Positions 52,572 through 63,511 of a stretch of 64,000 bases of DNA are shown here, piece after piece; positions within the stretch are counted from its first letter, which is position 1, and each line of letters opens with the position of its first letter. The notes under the pieces are model-generated. The model did not search any database. It was not told where the DNA came from and was given only the letters and a program-made list of their open reading frames with translations. The translations under genes were made by a program, and so were the position numbers. The stretch is taken from positions 2,232,001 through 2,296,000 of the forward strand of contig NZ_CP009555.1 in the NCBI RefSeq assembly GCF_000959365.1. The letters are read 5' to 3'. Source of the DNA: Burkholderia oklahomensis C6786 (GTDB taxonomy: Bacteria; Pseudomonadota; Gammaproteobacteria; Burkholderiales; Burkholderiaceae).

Positions 52572-53786
52572 ATGCTCAACTGGGATGACGAGAAGACTGC
52601 CGCAACTCCCGCGAGCGGTGCGCAGCAAAACGCGATGCGCGACCCCGCAGGAATGGCTGTCGGATTGCAGGCTGCGATGCCTGCCGTTCATCAAGCTTCG
52701 TCGGCGCGCGACATCTTCGCAGGCGATTTCGCCGTGGCGCCGCATGCGTCCGCAGCCGTCGCGTCGGAAGCGCGGGTCAACGTCGCCGACAAGCGCATCA
52801 TCAACGGCCAGACCGACGTCAACCAGCTCGTCCCGTTCAAGTACAAGTGGGCGTGGGAGAAGTACCTGGCCGGTTGCGCGAATCACTGGATGCCGCAGGA
52901 AATCAACATGTCCCGCGACATCGCGCTGTGGAAGGACCCGAACGGCCTGACCGAGGACGAGCGCCGGATCGTCAAGCGCAACCTCGGCTTCTTCGTGACC
53001 GCCGATTCGCTCGCGGCGAACAACATCGTGCTCGGCACCTACCGCCACATCACGGCGCCGGAGTGCCGGCAGTTCCTGCTGCGCCAGGCGTTCGAAGAGG
53101 CGATCCACACGCACGCGTATCAATATATTGTCGAATCGCTCGGCCTGGACGAAGGCGAGATCTTCAACGCGTATCACGAGGTGTCGTCGATCCGCGCGAA
53201 GGACGAGTTCCTGATTCCGTTCATCCATACGCTGACCGACCCAGCCTTCAAGACGGGCACGCTGGTGGCCGATCAGAAGCTGCTGAAGTCGCTGATCGTG
53301 TTCGCGTGCATCATGGAAGGCCTGTTCTTCTACGTCGGCTTCACGCAGATTCTCGCGCTCGGCCGGCAGAACAAGATGACGGGCGCGGCGGAGCAATACC
53401 AGTACATCCTTCGCGACGAGTCGATGCACTGCAACTTCGGGATCGACCTGATCAACCAGATCAAGCTCGAGAACCCGCACCTGTGGACGGCCGAGTTCCG
53501 CGCCGAGATCCGCGAGCTGTTCAAGCACGCCGTCGATCTCGAGTACCGCTACGCGGAGGACACGATGCCGCGCGGCGTGCTGGGCCTGAACGCGTCGATG
53601 TTCAAGAGCTACCTGCGCTTCATCAGCAATCGCCGCTGCCAGCAGATCGGCCTCGATCCGCTGTTCCCGAACGAGGAAAACCCGTTCCCGTGGATGAGCG
53701 AGATGATCGACTTGAAGAAGGAGCGCAACTTCTTCGAGACGCGGGTAATCGAGTATCAGACGGGCGGCGCGCTGTCGTGGGAATGA
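52572..53786 (+). CDS. nrdB: class Ia ribonucleotide reductase, beta subunit
   Basis: NrdB carries the diiron-tyrosyl radical. The core shows the iron-ligand helices ([28 protein letters not shown]) and a conserved C-terminus. The first 75 residues are a low-complexity Ala-rich extension before the fold begins at [11 protein letters not shown]. The length is 404 residues. Confidence 0.96.
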   Translation: MLNWDDEKTAATPASGAQQNAMRDPAGMAVGLQAAMPAVHQASSARDIFAGDFAVAPHASAAVASEARVNVADKRIINGQTDVNQLVPFKYKWAWEKYLAGCANHWMPQEINMSRDIALWKDPNGLTEDERRIVKRNLGFFVTADSLAANNIVLGTYRHITAPECRQFLLRQAFEEAIHTHAYQYIVESLGLDEGEIFNAYHEVSSIRAKDEFLIPFIHTLTDPAFKTGTLVADQKLLKSLIVFACIMEGLFFYVGFTQILALGRQNKMTGAAEQYQYILRDESMHCNFGIDLINQIKLENPHLWTAEFRAEIRELFKHAVDLEYRYAEDTMPRGVLGLNASMFKSYLRFISNRRCQQIGLDPLFPNEENPFPWMSEMIDLKKERNFFETRVIEYQTGGALSWE

Positions 53787-54219
53787 CCCGACGCGCAGTC
53801 GACGAGTAACGATGTTCATGCCGGGCACTGCGCCCGGCGCAAGGTTTAGGAGCAAGAACGCCTGATGCAAAGCATGTCCGGTGCCTCAAGGGCCCAAGTA
53901 CACGACAGGCACTTTGCGAACCCTTCAGTGGGATGGGCAAACTTCCCTCCGGAAAAGGCGGGCGGCCGAACGGCCGCCGGCTCGATCAAGCGATTAGGGG
54001 CGGCGGCGCAGGGCGCGCCGGCCGCCGACTTGATTTGGCGCGCGGTGCCAAGGGGCACGGCGCGCCATACCGTATTCATTAGCGTAAGCAAGCGTCATCC
54101 GCGTACGCCGATGAATAGCCCGCTTCGCAGCGCACGTCCTGATAAACGTCCGCGGGAAGCGGGTTTTGACGAAGGGTGTAGTTTGAACTGACTCTCATCT
54201 GAACCTGAAGGAGAAAATG
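53787..54219. other. 430-bp spacer with strong hairpins
   Basis: No gene is supported. A hairpin GGCGGCC-GAAC-GGCCGCC lies near 53965. A longer one with 13-bp arms and one mismatch is at 54037-54066. These could end nrdB transcription or belong to an RNA leader of the histone-like gene. Confidence 0.5.
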
Positions 54220-54819
54220 ATGGCACTTGCCAAGAAGAAACCGGCTGCCAAGAAGGTCGCCGCGAAGAAGGTCGCTGCCAAGAAGGCCGCACCGGCGAAG
54301 AAGGCAGCGGTGAAGAAGGTTGCTGCGAAGAAGGTCGCCGTGAAGAAGGTCGCTGCCAAGAAGGCGGCGCCGGCGAAGAAGGTCGCAGCGAAGAAGGTTG
54401 CCGCCAAGAAGGTCGCGGCGAAGAAGGTCGCGGCAAAGAAGGTTGCTGCGAAGAAAGTCGCCGTGAAGAAGGTTGCGGCGAAGAAGGTTGCCGCGAAGAA
54501 GGCGCCGGCGAAGAAGGCCGCTGCGAAGAAAGTCGCCGTGAAGAAGGTTGCGGCGAAGAAGGCCGCTGCGAAGAAGGCGCCGGCGAAGAAGGCTGCCGCG
54601 AAGAAGGCCGCACCGGCGAAGAAGGCTGCTGCGAAGAAGGCCGCGCCTGCGAAGAAGGCTGCGCCCGCGAAGAAAGCGGCTGCGCCGAAGAAGGCGGTCG
54701 TGAAGAAGGCTGCGCCGGCGACGACGGCGTCGACGGCATCGGTTGCTCCGGCATCGGGCGCGAAGACCGCGCTCAACCCGGCAGCGGCATGGCCGTTCCC
54801 GACCGGCAGCCGTCCGTAG
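54220..54819 (+). CDS. histone H1-like DNA-binding protein (Lys/Ala repeats)
   Basis: Almost the whole 199-residue protein is made of [15 protein letters not shown] repeats, like the C-terminal tail of eukaryotic H1 and bacterial HctB/AlgP-type proteins. It should bind and compact DNA through charge alone. Two ATGs are adjacent (54217 and 54220). The second has better spacing from AAGGAG (54208-54213). The length is probably variable between strains because of the repeats. Confidence 0.9.
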   Translation: MALAKKKPAAKKVAAKKVAAKKAAPAKKAAVKKVAAKKVAVKKVAAKKAAPAKKVAAKKVAAKKVAAKKVAAKKVAAKKVAVKKVAAKKVAAKKAPAKKAAAKKVAVKKVAAKKAAAKKAPAKKAAAKKAAPAKKAAAKKAAPAKKAAPAKKAAAPKKAVVKKAAPATTASTASVAPASGAKTALNPAAAWPFPTGSRP

Positions 54820-54967
54820 AGACTCGCTGCGCCAAGACGGACACATTCGCTGTGTCCTGAATCGAGTAGTTCTACTCGATCGAGATCCCGTCATCGGCTT
54901 GCCGGTGGCGGGATTTTTTCATTGCCGGCCGCGGCGTGGGGCTTGCTCTCGGGTGAAGCGCACAAAA

Positions 54968-54998
54968 AAAACGCATGCGCGAGATGCGCATGCGTTTT
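54968..54998 (-). terminator. terminator after the glycine-zipper lipoprotein gene
   Basis: A 13-bp stem (54968-54980 with 54986-54998) with A-run on its outer side lies just past the stop at 55067. It may also stop transcription from the histone-like gene, which has a further hairpin before a T-run near 54890-54919. Confidence 0.75.
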
Positions 54999-55066
54999 CG
55001 ATCGTGCGGCTCGCGCCGCGTCGTGCCCCAGTGCGCCGGACGTGCTTGCCGGCGCGCCGATGTCGA

Positions 55067-55540
55067 TCAGTGCGTGACGCGGGTCACGCCGCCGCTCGAC
55101 AGCAGCCGCACGCGCTCGCCCGCGCGGAACACTTCGGGCGTCGCCGCCTGCGTGATCGAGCGCAGGTCGCCGTTGTCGAGGCGCACGGTGATTTCGACGC
55201 CGTTCGCCGAACTGAGGCCCTGGCCGACTGCATTGCCGGCGACCGCACCGGCGATGCCGCCCGCGATCGCGGTCAGCACCGAGCCGCGGCCGCCGCCAAT
55301 CGCACTGCCGGCAACTGCGCCGAGCGCGCCGCCGCCGAGCGTGCCGAGCGCGCCGCCGCCGCCGTCGCCCTGAATCCGCACTGCGCGGACGCTCTCGACC
55401 GTGCCCATCCGCACGGTCTGTTCGCGCTGCGCCTGGCCGACGCTATAGACGTCGGCGGAACCCGGCGGCGTGAAGCAGCCGGCGAGCGTCACCGTCGCGG
55501 TCAGCATCGCGGCCAGCGTGAGGGTTTTCCTGGTCAACAT
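55067..55540 (-). CDS. glycine-zipper outer membrane lipoprotein (SlyB/Pcp-like)
   Basis: The 157-residue protein has a signal peptide and lipobox LAGC, then a 17kDa-type glycine-zipper region (GGGALGAVAGSAIGGG, GGIAGAVAGNAVGQG) and a C-terminal beta segment (ITVRLDNGDLRSI). Such lipoproteins maintain envelope integrity under stress. Confidence 0.88.
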   Translation of the reverse strand: MLTRKTLTLAAMLTATVTLAGCFTPPGSADVYSVGQAQREQTVRMGTVESVRAVRIQGDGGGGALGTLGGGALGAVAGSAIGGGRGSVLTAIAGGIAGAVAGNAVGQGLSSANGVEITVRLDNGDLRSITQAATPEVFRAGERVRLLSSGGVTRVTH

Positions 55541-55563
55541 GTTTCATCTTCTCCAAACAAGAT

Positions 55564-56502
55564 TCACTTCGGACTGTAGCCGAACGCGGTCTCGAAGCGA
55601 GCATCGATTTCCGCGCGGGTCGGCGCGTAAGTCTGCGGACCCTGGTGCGCGATCTTCAGCGAACCCATCAGGCTCGCGAGGCGCCCCGTCGTCGCCCAGT
55701 CGAAGCCGTGCTCGATCCCGTACAGCAAGCCGCCGCGGAACGCGTCGCCGCAGCCGGTCGGATCGATGATCCGCTCCGCCCGCACGGCCGGAATCTGTTC
55801 CTCGCCGTCACGATGGCGGATCGTCGCACCATGCTCGCCGCGCGTGATGATGAGCGCCTGAACCCGGCTGGCGATTTCGTCTTCGGACCAACCCGTCTTG
55901 TCGCACACCAGCTTGGCTTCGTAGTCGTTGACAGCAATGTAAGTCGCAAGTTCAATGCTGCGGCGCAAGGTGGCGCCGTCGAAGAGGGGCAAACCCTGGC
56001 CCGGATCGAAGATGAACGGCACGCCCGCCTGCGCGAGCTCCTCGGTGTGCTGGACCATCCCCTGGAAGCCGTCCGGCGCGACGATCGCGAGCTTGACGCC
56101 CTGCGCTTCGCCCGCGTGGTTCACGTGCGACTGCATCATCGCGCCCGGGTGGAATGCGGCGATCTGGTTGTTGTCCAGATCGGTCGTGATCATCGCCTGC
56201 GCCGAGTACGTGTCGGGCAGCACGCGAACGTATTCACGCGAAAGCCCCAGTGCATCGAGGCGGTCGAGGTACGGCTGCGCGTCGATCGCGCCGAGCGTGC
56301 CCATCATTCGCGCGTCGCCGCCCAGCAGCTTCAGTGCATACGCGATGTTGCCCGCGCAGCCGCCGAATTCGCGGCGCATCGTCGGCACGAGGAAGCTCAG
56401 ATTGATGAGGTGCACCTGGTCGGGCAGGATGTGCTCGCGAAAGCGCCCTTCGAAGGTCATGATGTTGTCGTAGGCGATCGAACCGCAAATCAGCGTAGCC
56501 AA
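55564..56502 (-). CDS. PfkB-family carbohydrate/nucleoside kinase
   Basis: The 312-residue ribokinase-fold enzyme has GGCAGNIAYALKLLGG near the N-terminus and the anion-hole/catalytic motif DPTGCGDAFRGG near the C-terminus. The sequence resembles bacterial adenosine kinase-like members, but the substrate cannot be told from sequence alone. Confidence 0.87.
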   Translation of the reverse strand: MATLICGSIAYDNIMTFEGRFREHILPDQVHLINLSFLVPTMRREFGGCAGNIAYALKLLGGDARMMGTLGAIDAQPYLDRLDALGLSREYVRVLPDTYSAQAMITTDLDNNQIAAFHPGAMMQSHVNHAGEAQGVKLAIVAPDGFQGMVQHTEELAQAGVPFIFDPGQGLPLFDGATLRRSIELATYIAVNDYEAKLVCDKTGWSEDEIASRVQALIITRGEHGATIRHRDGEEQIPAVRAERIIDPTGCGDAFRGGLLYGIEHGFDWATTGRLASLMGSLKIAHQGPQTYAPTRAEIDARFETAFGYSPK

Positions 56503-56601
56503 GGTGTGCGTTCCTGTAGAGAAGTTGAGAGGGCGGCCGCGCCGCGCGTGCGCCCGCCGCGCGGCAGGCAGGCGGCGCGCGGCGCGGCCGTTCGGTGCGG
56601 C

Positions 56602-57105
56602 TTACTTCAGTGCGGCGAGGGCGGCATCGTAGTTCGGCTCGTCCTTGATTTCGCCGACGAGCTCGGTGTGCGTGACCTTGTCGTTCTCGTCGATCACGAC
56701 GACCGCGCGCGCGGTCAGGCCGTCGAGTGGACCGCTCGTCACGTTCACGCCGTATGCGTCGGCGAACGCGCGGCCGCTGCGGAACGTCGATGCGGTGACG
56801 ACGTTCGCGAGGCCTTCCGTCGTGCAGAAGCGGGTTGCCGCGAACGGCAGGTCGGCCGACACGACGATGACGACCGTGTTGTCGAGCTTGCTCGCCGCTT
56901 CGTTGAACTTACGAGTCGACGTCGCGCAGGTCGGCGTGTCGAGGCTCGGGACGATGTTCAGCACCTTGCGCTTGCCGGCGAAGCTCGCCAGCGAGAGGTC
57001 GGCGAGGTCCTTGCCGACCAGCTTGAAGTCGGGAGCTTGCGAGCCGATGATCGGGAACGTGCCGGCGATTTCGATCGGGTTGCCACCCAGCGTGACTTTG
57101 CTCAT
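56602..57105 (-). CDS. tpx: thiol peroxidase
   Basis: This atypical 2-Cys peroxiredoxin reduces peroxides in the periplasm or cytoplasm. The peroxidatic motif is [13 protein letters not shown], and the resolving Cys lies in RFCTTEG. The ATG at 57105 (MSKVTLGG) gives the standard 167 residues. Confidence 0.95.
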   Translation of the reverse strand: MSKVTLGGNPIEIAGTFPIIGSQAPDFKLVGKDLADLSLASFAGKRKVLNIVPSLDTPTCATSTRKFNEAASKLDNTVVIVVSADLPFAATRFCTTEGLANVVTASTFRSGRAFADAYGVNVTSGPLDGLTARAVVVIDENDKVTHTELVGEIKDEPNYDAALAALK

Positions 57106-57172
57106 GTTCGTGCTCCAAATGTGTGCGCCTATGCGGCGCACGGGTTGAGGCCACGCGCCGCATCGCGGCGCG

Positions 57173-58522
57173 TTACGGATAAAAGATCTGGACGCGGAAA
57201 TTCGACGCGGCGATGCCGTCGGTCTCGATTCTGACGGTCATCGTCTGCGTCGCGCCGGCGGGCATGCCCGCTTCGACGCGCGCGCCGGGGCGCACGTAGT
57301 CGCGCGGCGCGAGCACGCGGCGCGCGGTGATGTTGTTGGCTTCGTCGAGCAGCGTGAGCTCGATCGACGGATATGCGAGCGCGACGCGATAGCGGTTCGT
57401 GAGCGGCACCTTCAGCTCGAGGAGGCGCGGACCGTCGAGCTGGCGCAGATCCGATGCGTCGAGCCGCAGGCCGTCGATCGCGCGTGGCGGCGTGACCATG
57501 CAGCCGAGCTTCGCGCACGCCTGCTTGAAAAGCGGCTCCGTCGACGGCCAGTAGATCGTGATCGTCTCTCGCTGCCACCACGCGAGCTGCGCGGCGAGAA
57601 GCGCCGCGAGCGCCAGCGCGACGAGCACGCCGAGCGCACGCGCGAAGCCGCCGCCCGCCGCGCTCGTCCGCGTTTCGCGGGTCATCGCGAAATGTTCGCG
57701 ATTGTCGGGTTCGGGCGACGTCGCGAACGGCTCGGCGTCGGTTCGGGGCGACGCCGCAGCGCCGAAGCGCGGCTCGTGGTCGTGGGCGGCATCGGCGAGC
57801 GCAGCGGTTGCGGCCGCGGGCGACGCGAGCACGGGTTCGGCCGCATCGTGCGTCCGGGAGCCGGGCGCAGGGGGGCGCGCGGCTTCGGGCTCGCGCCTGG
57901 CATCCGTGCGAGCGATATCGAGCGTCGGGCTAGGCGGCGGGGGAAAGTGCCGGATGCCGACGGCGGGCATGTCCGCGTCGGACGTTTGGGCGGCATGCGC
58001 GGCGGTGTCGGACGCAGGCGGCGTGCGAGCCGCTTGTTCGGCGAGCGCGGGCGTTTCTGCCAGATGCGCTCGGGGCGTTTCGGGGGGGGCGGGCACTTCG
58101 TGCGTCGACGCGTCGGATGCAATTTCGCGCGATTCGTCTGCGGGAACGCGTGTCGCGGCCGCGCCGTTCGCCGCGGCGCCGACGCTCGCGCCCGTCATCT
58201 GCAGCTTCGGATCGACGGTGCCGTCGAGCCAGGGCGCCCACATGTCCCATGCGCCCGGCGCGAAATCGCGGTGGCCGGCTTCGAGCGGACGAAGATCGGG
58301 CGACGTCGCGTCGAACAGACGCTGCGGCGCCGGCTGCTGCTGTGGCGCGTGCGGCGCTGCTTGCGCAGCGGCCGCGTCCGGCTCGGCGGGCACGAGCGTG
58401 CGCGCCGCGTCGAACACCAGCTGGCAGTGGCCGCAGCGCACGAGACCGTCGTGCAGCGCGAGCTGTTCCTGTTGCAGTCGGAAGACGGTTTCACAATGAG
58501 GGCAGCGCGTCGCAAGGAGCAT
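57173..58522 (-). CDS. zinc-ribbon and DUF3426 membrane protein
   Basis: The 449-residue protein has an N-terminal CPHC...CGHC zinc ribbon (MJ0042 type), a long Ala/Pro-rich low-complexity linker, a membrane helix ([21 protein letters not shown]) and a C-terminal DUF3426 domain facing the periplasm. The function is unknown, and it is commonly located beside prmA in this group. Confidence 0.87.
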   Translation of the reverse strand: MLLATRCPHCETVFRLQQEQLALHDGLVRCGHCQLVFDAARTLVPAEPDAAAAQAAPHAPQQQPAPQRLFDATSPDLRPLEAGHRDFAPGAWDMWAPWLDGTVDPKLQMTGASVGAAANGAAATRVPADESREIASDASTHEVPAPPETPRAHLAETPALAEQAARTPPASDTAAHAAQTSDADMPAVGIRHFPPPPSPTLDIARTDARREPEAARPPAPGSRTHDAAEPVLASPAAATAALADAAHDHEPRFGAAASPRTDAEPFATSPEPDNREHFAMTRETRTSAAGGGFARALGVLVALALAALLAAQLAWWQRETITIYWPSTEPLFKQACAKLGCMVTPPRAIDGLRLDASDLRQLDGPRLLELKVPLTNRYRVALAYPSIELTLLDEANNITARRVLAPRDYVRPGARVEAGMPAGATQTMTVRIETDGIAASNFRVQIFYP

Positions 58523-58569
58523 GGTCAGCCGGGCAGCCAGCGGGGCCTGAGTGAAGGACAGCGCTTATT

Positions 58570-59472
58570 CTAATGGCTTTCCCGCCGCGTTCCGGCGAGG
58601 CATACCCAACCTTCGTGTTCGCGCCAGACGGCGATATCGATATAGCGGGCGTAGACGCTCGCGACTTCGTCCGCCTGCCGCGCGAGCACGCCCGACAGCG
58701 CGATGCGCCCGCCCGGCTTCACTTTCGATGCGAGCATCGATGCCATCAGCTTCAGCGGATTCGACAGGATGTTCGCGACGACGATGTCGAATTCGCCGTC
58801 GGGGCAGTCGTCGGGCAGGCCGTACGCGACGTCCGCGCGATTGCGCTCGCTGTTCTGGCGCGCCGCTTCGACCGCTTGCGGATCGATGTCGATGCCGGTC
58901 ACGCTGCCCGCGCCGCACTTCTTCGCGAGGATCGCGAGGATGCCGGAGCCGCAGCCGTAGTCGAGCACCGTCTGGCCGGGCTGCACGGTCTGCTCGAGCC
59001 ATTCCATGCAAAGGCGCGTCGTCGGGTGGCTGCCCGTGCCGAACGCGAGGCCCGGATCGAGCTCGAGCACGAGCGCGTCGGGCTCCGGCGCGTCGTGCCA
59101 CGACGGCACGACCCAGATCTTCTCGCCGATGTGGATCGGGTCGAATTGCGATTGCGTGAGCCGCACCCAGTCCTGCTCCTCGACTTCGCGCAGCTCGAAG
59201 CGCGGCGTTTCGGCAAGGCCGGCTTCGTTCGCGGCGGCGGCGAGCAGCACCGCGGGATCCTGCGTCGCGTCGACGAGCGCGATCACGCGCGAATGCTGCC
59301 ACGCGGTGCGCTCGGGCGTCAGACCCGGTTCGCCGAAGAGCGGCTGCTCGTCCGGCGTGTCGGCATCGGCGTCCTCGACGGACACCGACAATGCGCCCAG
59401 CTCGACGAGCGCGTCGGACAGTGCCTCCGCGTGCTCGCGCGGCAGTTCGGCGACGAGTTCCCGATAGCTCAT
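58570..59472 (-). CDS. prmA: ribosomal protein L11 methyltransferase
   Basis: PrmA trimethylates L11. The protein has 300 residues with SAM motif [17 protein letters not shown] and NILSNPLK (NPPY-like position). It starts at the ATG at 59472, two bases after accC. Normal length. Confidence 0.95.
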   Translation of the reverse strand: MSYRELVAELPREHAEALSDALVELGALSVSVEDADADTPDEQPLFGEPGLTPERTAWQHSRVIALVDATQDPAVLLAAAANEAGLAETPRFELREVEEQDWVRLTQSQFDPIHIGEKIWVVPSWHDAPEPDALVLELDPGLAFGTGSHPTTRLCMEWLEQTVQPGQTVLDYGCGSGILAILAKKCGAGSVTGIDIDPQAVEAARQNSERNRADVAYGLPDDCPDGEFDIVVANILSNPLKLMASMLASKVKPGGRIALSGVLARQADEVASVYARYIDIAVWREHEGWVCLAGTRRESH

Positions 59473-59474
59473 GA

Positions 59475-60842
59475 TTACGCTTCTTCCGGCGCGGCCTGCT
59501 GTTTCTGCGCGAGCCGGTTTTCGAGGTAGTGGATGCTCGTGCCGCCTTCGACGAACTTCGAATCGAGCATCAGCTCGCGATGCAGCGGAATGTTGGTCAG
59601 AATGCCTTCGACCACCATTTCCGACAGCGCGATGCGCATCCGGCTGATCGCCTGCTCGCGCGTCGCGCCGTAGGCGATCAGCTTGCCGATCATCGAATCG
59701 TAGTTGGGCGGGACGAAATAACCATTGTACGCGTGCGAATCGACGCGGATGCCCGGGCCGCCCGGCGTGTGCCACGACGTGATCCGGCCCGGCGACGGCG
59801 TGAACTTGAACGGATCTTCGGCGTTGATCCGGCATTCGATCGCGTGGCCGCGGAACTGGATGTCGCGCTGGCGGAACGACAGCTTCTCGCCCGCGGCGAT
59901 CCTGATCTGTTCCTGGACGATGTCGACGCCCGTGATCAGCTCCGTCACCGGATGCTCGACCTGGACGCGCGTGTTCATCTCGATGAAGTAGAACTCGTTG
60001 TTCTCGTACAGGAACTCGAACGTGCCCGCGCCGAGGTAGCCCATCTTCTTGCACGCGTCCGCGCAGCGATCGCCGATCCGGTCGATCAGGCGGCGTGCGA
60101 TGCCGGGCGCGGGCGCTTCCTCGATCACCTTCTGGTGACGGCGCTGCATCGAACAGTCGCGCTCGCCGAGCCAGACCGCGTTCTTGTGCGAGTCGGCAAG
60201 CACCTGGATCTCGATGTGGCGCGGATTCTCGAGGAACTTCTCCATGTAGACCTGCGGATTGCCGAACGCGCGGCCCGCTTCCTCGCGTGTCATGTTGACC
60301 GCGTTCACGAGCGCCGCCTCGGTATGGACGACGCGCATTCCGCGTCCGCCGCCGCCGCCGGCCGCCTTGATGATCACCGGATAGCCGACCGAGCGCGCAA
60401 TTTTCACGATCTCCTTCGGATCGTCCGGCAACGCGCCGTCCGAACCCGGCACGCAGGGCACGCCGGTGCGGATCATCGTCTGCTTCGCGGTGACTTTGTC
60501 GCCCATCATGCGGATCGTGTCCGGACGCGGGCCGATGAACGTGAAGCCCGATTGCTCGACGCGCTCGGCGAAATCGGCGTTTTCCGACAGGAAGCCGTAG
60601 CCCGGGTGGATCGCTTCGGCGTCGGTGACTTCGGCCGCGCTGATGAGGGCCGGCATGTTCAGGTAGCTCAGATTCGACGGAGCCGGGCCGATGCAGACTG
60701 CTTCGTCGGCCAACTTCACATACTTGGCTTCCTTGTCGGCCTCGGAATAGACGACCACCGTCTTGACGCCGAGCTCGCGGCACGCGCGCTGAATGCGCAG
60801 CGCGATTTCCCCGCGATTGGCAATGAGGATTTTTTCAAACAT
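59475..60842 (-). CDS. accC: acetyl-CoA carboxylase, biotin carboxylase subunit
   Basis: AccC carboxylates biotin on AccB with ATP and bicarbonate. The ATP-grasp enzyme has 455 residues, with [11 protein letters not shown] at the start, GGGGRGMR loop and [14 protein letters not shown]. It is downstream of accB in the usual aroQ-accB-accC-prmA cluster. Confidence 0.97.
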   Translation of the reverse strand: MFEKILIANRGEIALRIQRACRELGVKTVVVYSEADKEAKYVKLADEAVCIGPAPSNLSYLNMPALISAAEVTDAEAIHPGYGFLSENADFAERVEQSGFTFIGPRPDTIRMMGDKVTAKQTMIRTGVPCVPGSDGALPDDPKEIVKIARSVGYPVIIKAAGGGGGRGMRVVHTEAALVNAVNMTREEAGRAFGNPQVYMEKFLENPRHIEIQVLADSHKNAVWLGERDCSMQRRHQKVIEEAPAPGIARRLIDRIGDRCADACKKMGYLGAGTFEFLYENNEFYFIEMNTRVQVEHPVTELITGVDIVQEQIRIAAGEKLSFRQRDIQFRGHAIECRINAEDPFKFTPSPGRITSWHTPGGPGIRVDSHAYNGYFVPPNYDSMIGKLIAYGATREQAISRMRIALSEMVVEGILTNIPLHRELMLDSKFVEGGTSIHYLENRLAQKQQAAPEEA

Positions 60843-60927
60843 AGCGAGTATTCGTCTCTTCGATGGGCGCGCGAGCGCGCGCCTTGAGAGGAGCGGCGTC
60901 GCTGACGGGCGCGCCGCGCGGCGGGTC

Positions 60928-61401
60928 TTAGCCGATCACGAAAAGCGGCTGGCCGTATTCGACGGCCTGGCCGTTTTCGGCGAGGATTTCCTTGATGACG
61001 CCTGCCTTGTCGGACTCGATTTCGTTCAGGAGCTTCATCGCTTCGATGATGCAAAGCGTCTGGCCTTCCTTCACGGTGTCGCCGACCTGGACGAACGGAT
61101 CGGCGCCCGGCGACGGCGCGCGGTAGAAGGTGCCCACCATCGGCGACGTCACGACGTGGCCTTGCGGCGCGCTCACGGCGGGCGCGGCGGCGGGTGCCGG
61201 GGCGCTCGCGCCTTCGGCCTGCAGCGTCATGGCGGGAGGGGGGGCGCTCACCTGCGGCGCGTAGCCGCCCGGCTGCTGCACATAGACCGGCGGCGCGTTC
61301 TTGACGATGCGCACCTTGCCTTCGCCTTCGGTGACTTCCAGCTCGGAGATGCCGGATTCGGAGACGAGGTCGATCAGAGTTTTCAGCTTGCGAAGGTCCA
61401 T
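60928..61401 (-). CDS. accB: acetyl-CoA carboxylase biotin carboxyl carrier protein
   Basis: The 157-residue protein begins [13 protein letters not shown], has an Ala/Pro-rich linker, and the biotin site is the lysine in [11 protein letters not shown] preferred the ATG at 61401 over 61419, since the former starts the family sequence. Confidence 0.96.
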   Translation of the reverse strand: MDLRKLKTLIDLVSESGISELEVTEGEGKVRIVKNAPPVYVQQPGGYAPQVSAPPPAMTLQAEGASAPAPAAAPAVSAPQGHVVTSPMVGTFYRAPSPGADPFVQVGDTVKEGQTLCIIEAMKLLNEIESDKAGVIKEILAENGQAVEYGQPLFVIG

Positions 61402-61467
61402 CGGGAGTTCCCCTTTCAATACGTGAAACGCCGGTTCGGGACCGGCGCTGAATCGAGTTCTTGAAAA

Positions 61468-61920
61468 TCAGCCGCGCGACGCGCCTTGCAGTTTGTCGAG
61501 CGCGTATTCGAGCGCGTACAGATAAGCTTTCCAGCCGAGGCCGCAGATCACGCCTTCGGCCTGATCGGAGAAATAAGAGTGATGCCTGAACGGCTCGCGG
61601 CGGTGCACGTTCGACAGATGAATCTCGACGAACGGAATGCCGACGCCCGCGAGCGCATCCCGGATCGCGACGCTCGTATGCGTATACGCAGCCGGATTGA
61701 TCAGGATGAACTCGGTGCCGTCGTTTCTCGCAGCCTGGACGCGGTCGACGAGCGCGCCCTCGTGGTTGCTCTGGAACGACTCGAGCTCGACGCCCGCCTC
61801 CTGCGCCCGTGCGGCCAGCGCCTGATCGATCTGCGCGAGGGTCACGCGGCCGTACACCTCCGGTTCCCGGGTGCCGAGAAGGTTCAGGTTGGGGCCGTGC
61901 AGTACCAGCAATCGTGTCAT
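61468..61920 (-). CDS. aroQ: type II 3-dehydroquinate dehydratase
   Basis: This is the third step of the shikimate pathway. The 150-residue dodecamer-forming enzyme has [20 protein letters not shown], the tyrosine of the lid, NPAAYTHTS and [14 protein letters not shown]. Upstream of accB as is usual. Confidence 0.96.
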   Translation of the reverse strand: MTRLLVLHGPNLNLLGTREPEVYGRVTLAQIDQALAARAQEAGVELESFQSNHEGALVDRVQAARNDGTEFILINPAAYTHTSVAIRDALAGVGIPFVEIHLSNVHRREPFRHHSYFSDQAEGVICGLGWKAYLYALEYALDKLQGASRG

Positions 61921-62114
61921 GGTCGCTTCTTTTTCTGCGGAATTGCGCGAACTTTATCGCCAATTAGAGAAATTTGTCTAGTTTTGCCGAATGGACTATT
62001 GCTTCGGCAAGCGCGAATCCGCGCGCCGGCGCAGTCAGAATCGGTCAACTCCGCGTAAGTTGACGCTAATCGATCCCAAATATCGGCAACGCGCCGGTAG
62101 CAGGGCGGCTCGGA

Positions 62115-62669
62115 TCAGAGCATGTCGAGCGTGCGTTTCAGCTCGTCCGGATGGATTTGCCCCAATTTTGTTTCGCGAACCTTGCCGGTTTCGTCGATGA
62201 CGACGGTAAAAGGCAACGCGCCGGCTGTGTTTCCGAAATTCCGGGCTAGATCGGCACCGGCATAGCCGCTGACGACGATCGGATAGTCGACCGGCACTTT
62301 CTTCAGGAAATTCTTCACGTTCTGCTCGGAATCGACGCCGATCCCGACGAAACGCACACCTTTCTTCTCATATTCGCGCGACAGCTTCACGAGCGCCGGC
62401 ATCTCTTCGACGCATGGGCCGCACCAGGACGCCCAGAAATTGACGACCACTTTCTGGCCCTTGAAGGCAGCGAGCCCTTGCGGCTTGCCGTCGACGCCCG
62501 GATACGACGCCGCCCACAGCGCGTCGACCGCGTTGCCCGCGGCGGGCGCGCTCGCCGGCGCGCTGCCGCCGGCCGAACTGCCGCCGCGCACCCAGTGGCC
62601 GGCGGCGAGCCCGCCGGCGACCGCGACGGCCGCGATCACGATGCCTGCGAAAATACCTTTGCTGTTCAT
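62115..62669 (-). CDS. TlpA-like thiol-disulfide oxidoreductase
   Basis: The 184-residue protein has an N-terminal membrane anchor or signal (IFAGIVIAAVAVAGGLAAG) and a thioredoxin-fold domain with active site WASWCGPCVEEMP. It is likely tethered in the periplasm and reduces protein or cytochrome thiols. Confidence 0.88.
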   Translation of the reverse strand: MNSKGIFAGIVIAAVAVAGGLAAGHWVRGGSSAGGSAPASAPAAGNAVDALWAASYPGVDGKPQGLAAFKGQKVVVNFWASWCGPCVEEMPALVKLSREYEKKGVRFVGIGVDSEQNVKNFLKKVPVDYPIVVSGYAGADLARNFGNTAGALPFTVVIDETGKVRETKLGQIHPDELKRTLDML

Positions 62670-62673
62670 CGGT

Positions 62674-63318
62674 TCAAGATTCGGTTGGTGAGGAGGGCGG
62701 CGCTTCGACGAGCGCGCGCAGCGCTTGCGCGTCGGCTCGCGACAGGCGTCCGCGGGCGTCCGCCTTCACGGCGCCGCGCAGATCGTCGCTCGTATACAGT
62801 GCGACGTGGATGCCGACGGGTTCGGCGCCGCGCGCTTCGCGCCACAGGAAGCTGAGCGTCTCGACGTCGCCGCGTCCCGCGAAGTGGCGGGTCTCGGATA
62901 CGTCGTACTGGATGTTCTGGTTCAACAGATAGATCGCGACGTCCTTCTGGTTGTCGCAGAAGGCTTGCAGGTGGACGTCCGAATGCGCGTTCGCCGTGCC
63001 GTTCAGCACCGCGCCCGCGATGTACGGATTGAACGGCGCAAGCCGCTCCATCCACGCGAGCGCGACGAGACGCAGCCGGCGCAGTTCGGCGGGCTGCGTC
63101 TCGCCTTGGAACAGCGCGAGGTATTCGTGCAGTTCTTCTTCGATCTGATCGTTATCCGGCAACCATTCGCCGGCAATTCGGCTGTCGCCGAGCACTTGGC
63201 GCGCGGCTTTGCGCTTCGCGCCGGCGTAGTCGAGCCCGTCTTCGGCGATCAGGCGTGCCGCGGCGAGCGCGATTTCGTCGCGTACGCGCCGCGGGTCGAG
63301 TAGGGTTTTGCGAGACAT
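62674..63318 (-). CDS. conserved betaproteobacterial protein, possible nucleotidyltransferase fold
   Basis: The 214-residue protein is of a type usually found near mpl in Burkholderiales. The segment GTANAHSDVHLQAFCDN resembles the active-site region of nucleotidyltransferases. I would not assign a reaction. It lies 4 bases before the redoxin gene, so co-expression is likely. Confidence 0.65.
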   Translation of the reverse strand: MSRKTLLDPRRVRDEIALAAARLIAEDGLDYAGAKRKAARQVLGDSRIAGEWLPDNDQIEEELHEYLALFQGETQPAELRRLRLVALAWMERLAPFNPYIAGAVLNGTANAHSDVHLQAFCDNQKDVAIYLLNQNIQYDVSETRHFAGRGDVETLSFLWREARGAEPVGIHVALYTSDDLRGAVKADARGRLSRADAQALRALVEAPPSSPTES

Positions 63319-63511
63319 GATCCGGCAATCATACTAGATCGGTGCCGAGCGGCCCGGCGGTTGCGTCAACCGTCGTTCGCGTCGGGGCCGTCAGTTACAA
63401 TAGCCCCCTTTGCGCGGCGGCGCGAGCGCCACGTCGCACGTGTTTCCCCGGCAACCGGCGTGAGGCGCGGCCAGCCTCCGATTCGACTACGCCCACGCGG
63501 CGCGAAGCTTT

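Noticed and set aside
54195..54776. Phe/Ala-rich frame antisense to the histone-like gene
   Set aside because: It is the complement of the AAKK repeats and not a separate gene.
55645..57234. 529-codon plus-strand frame across the PfkB kinase and tpx genes
   Set aside because: Antisense shadow of two well-supported minus-strand genes.
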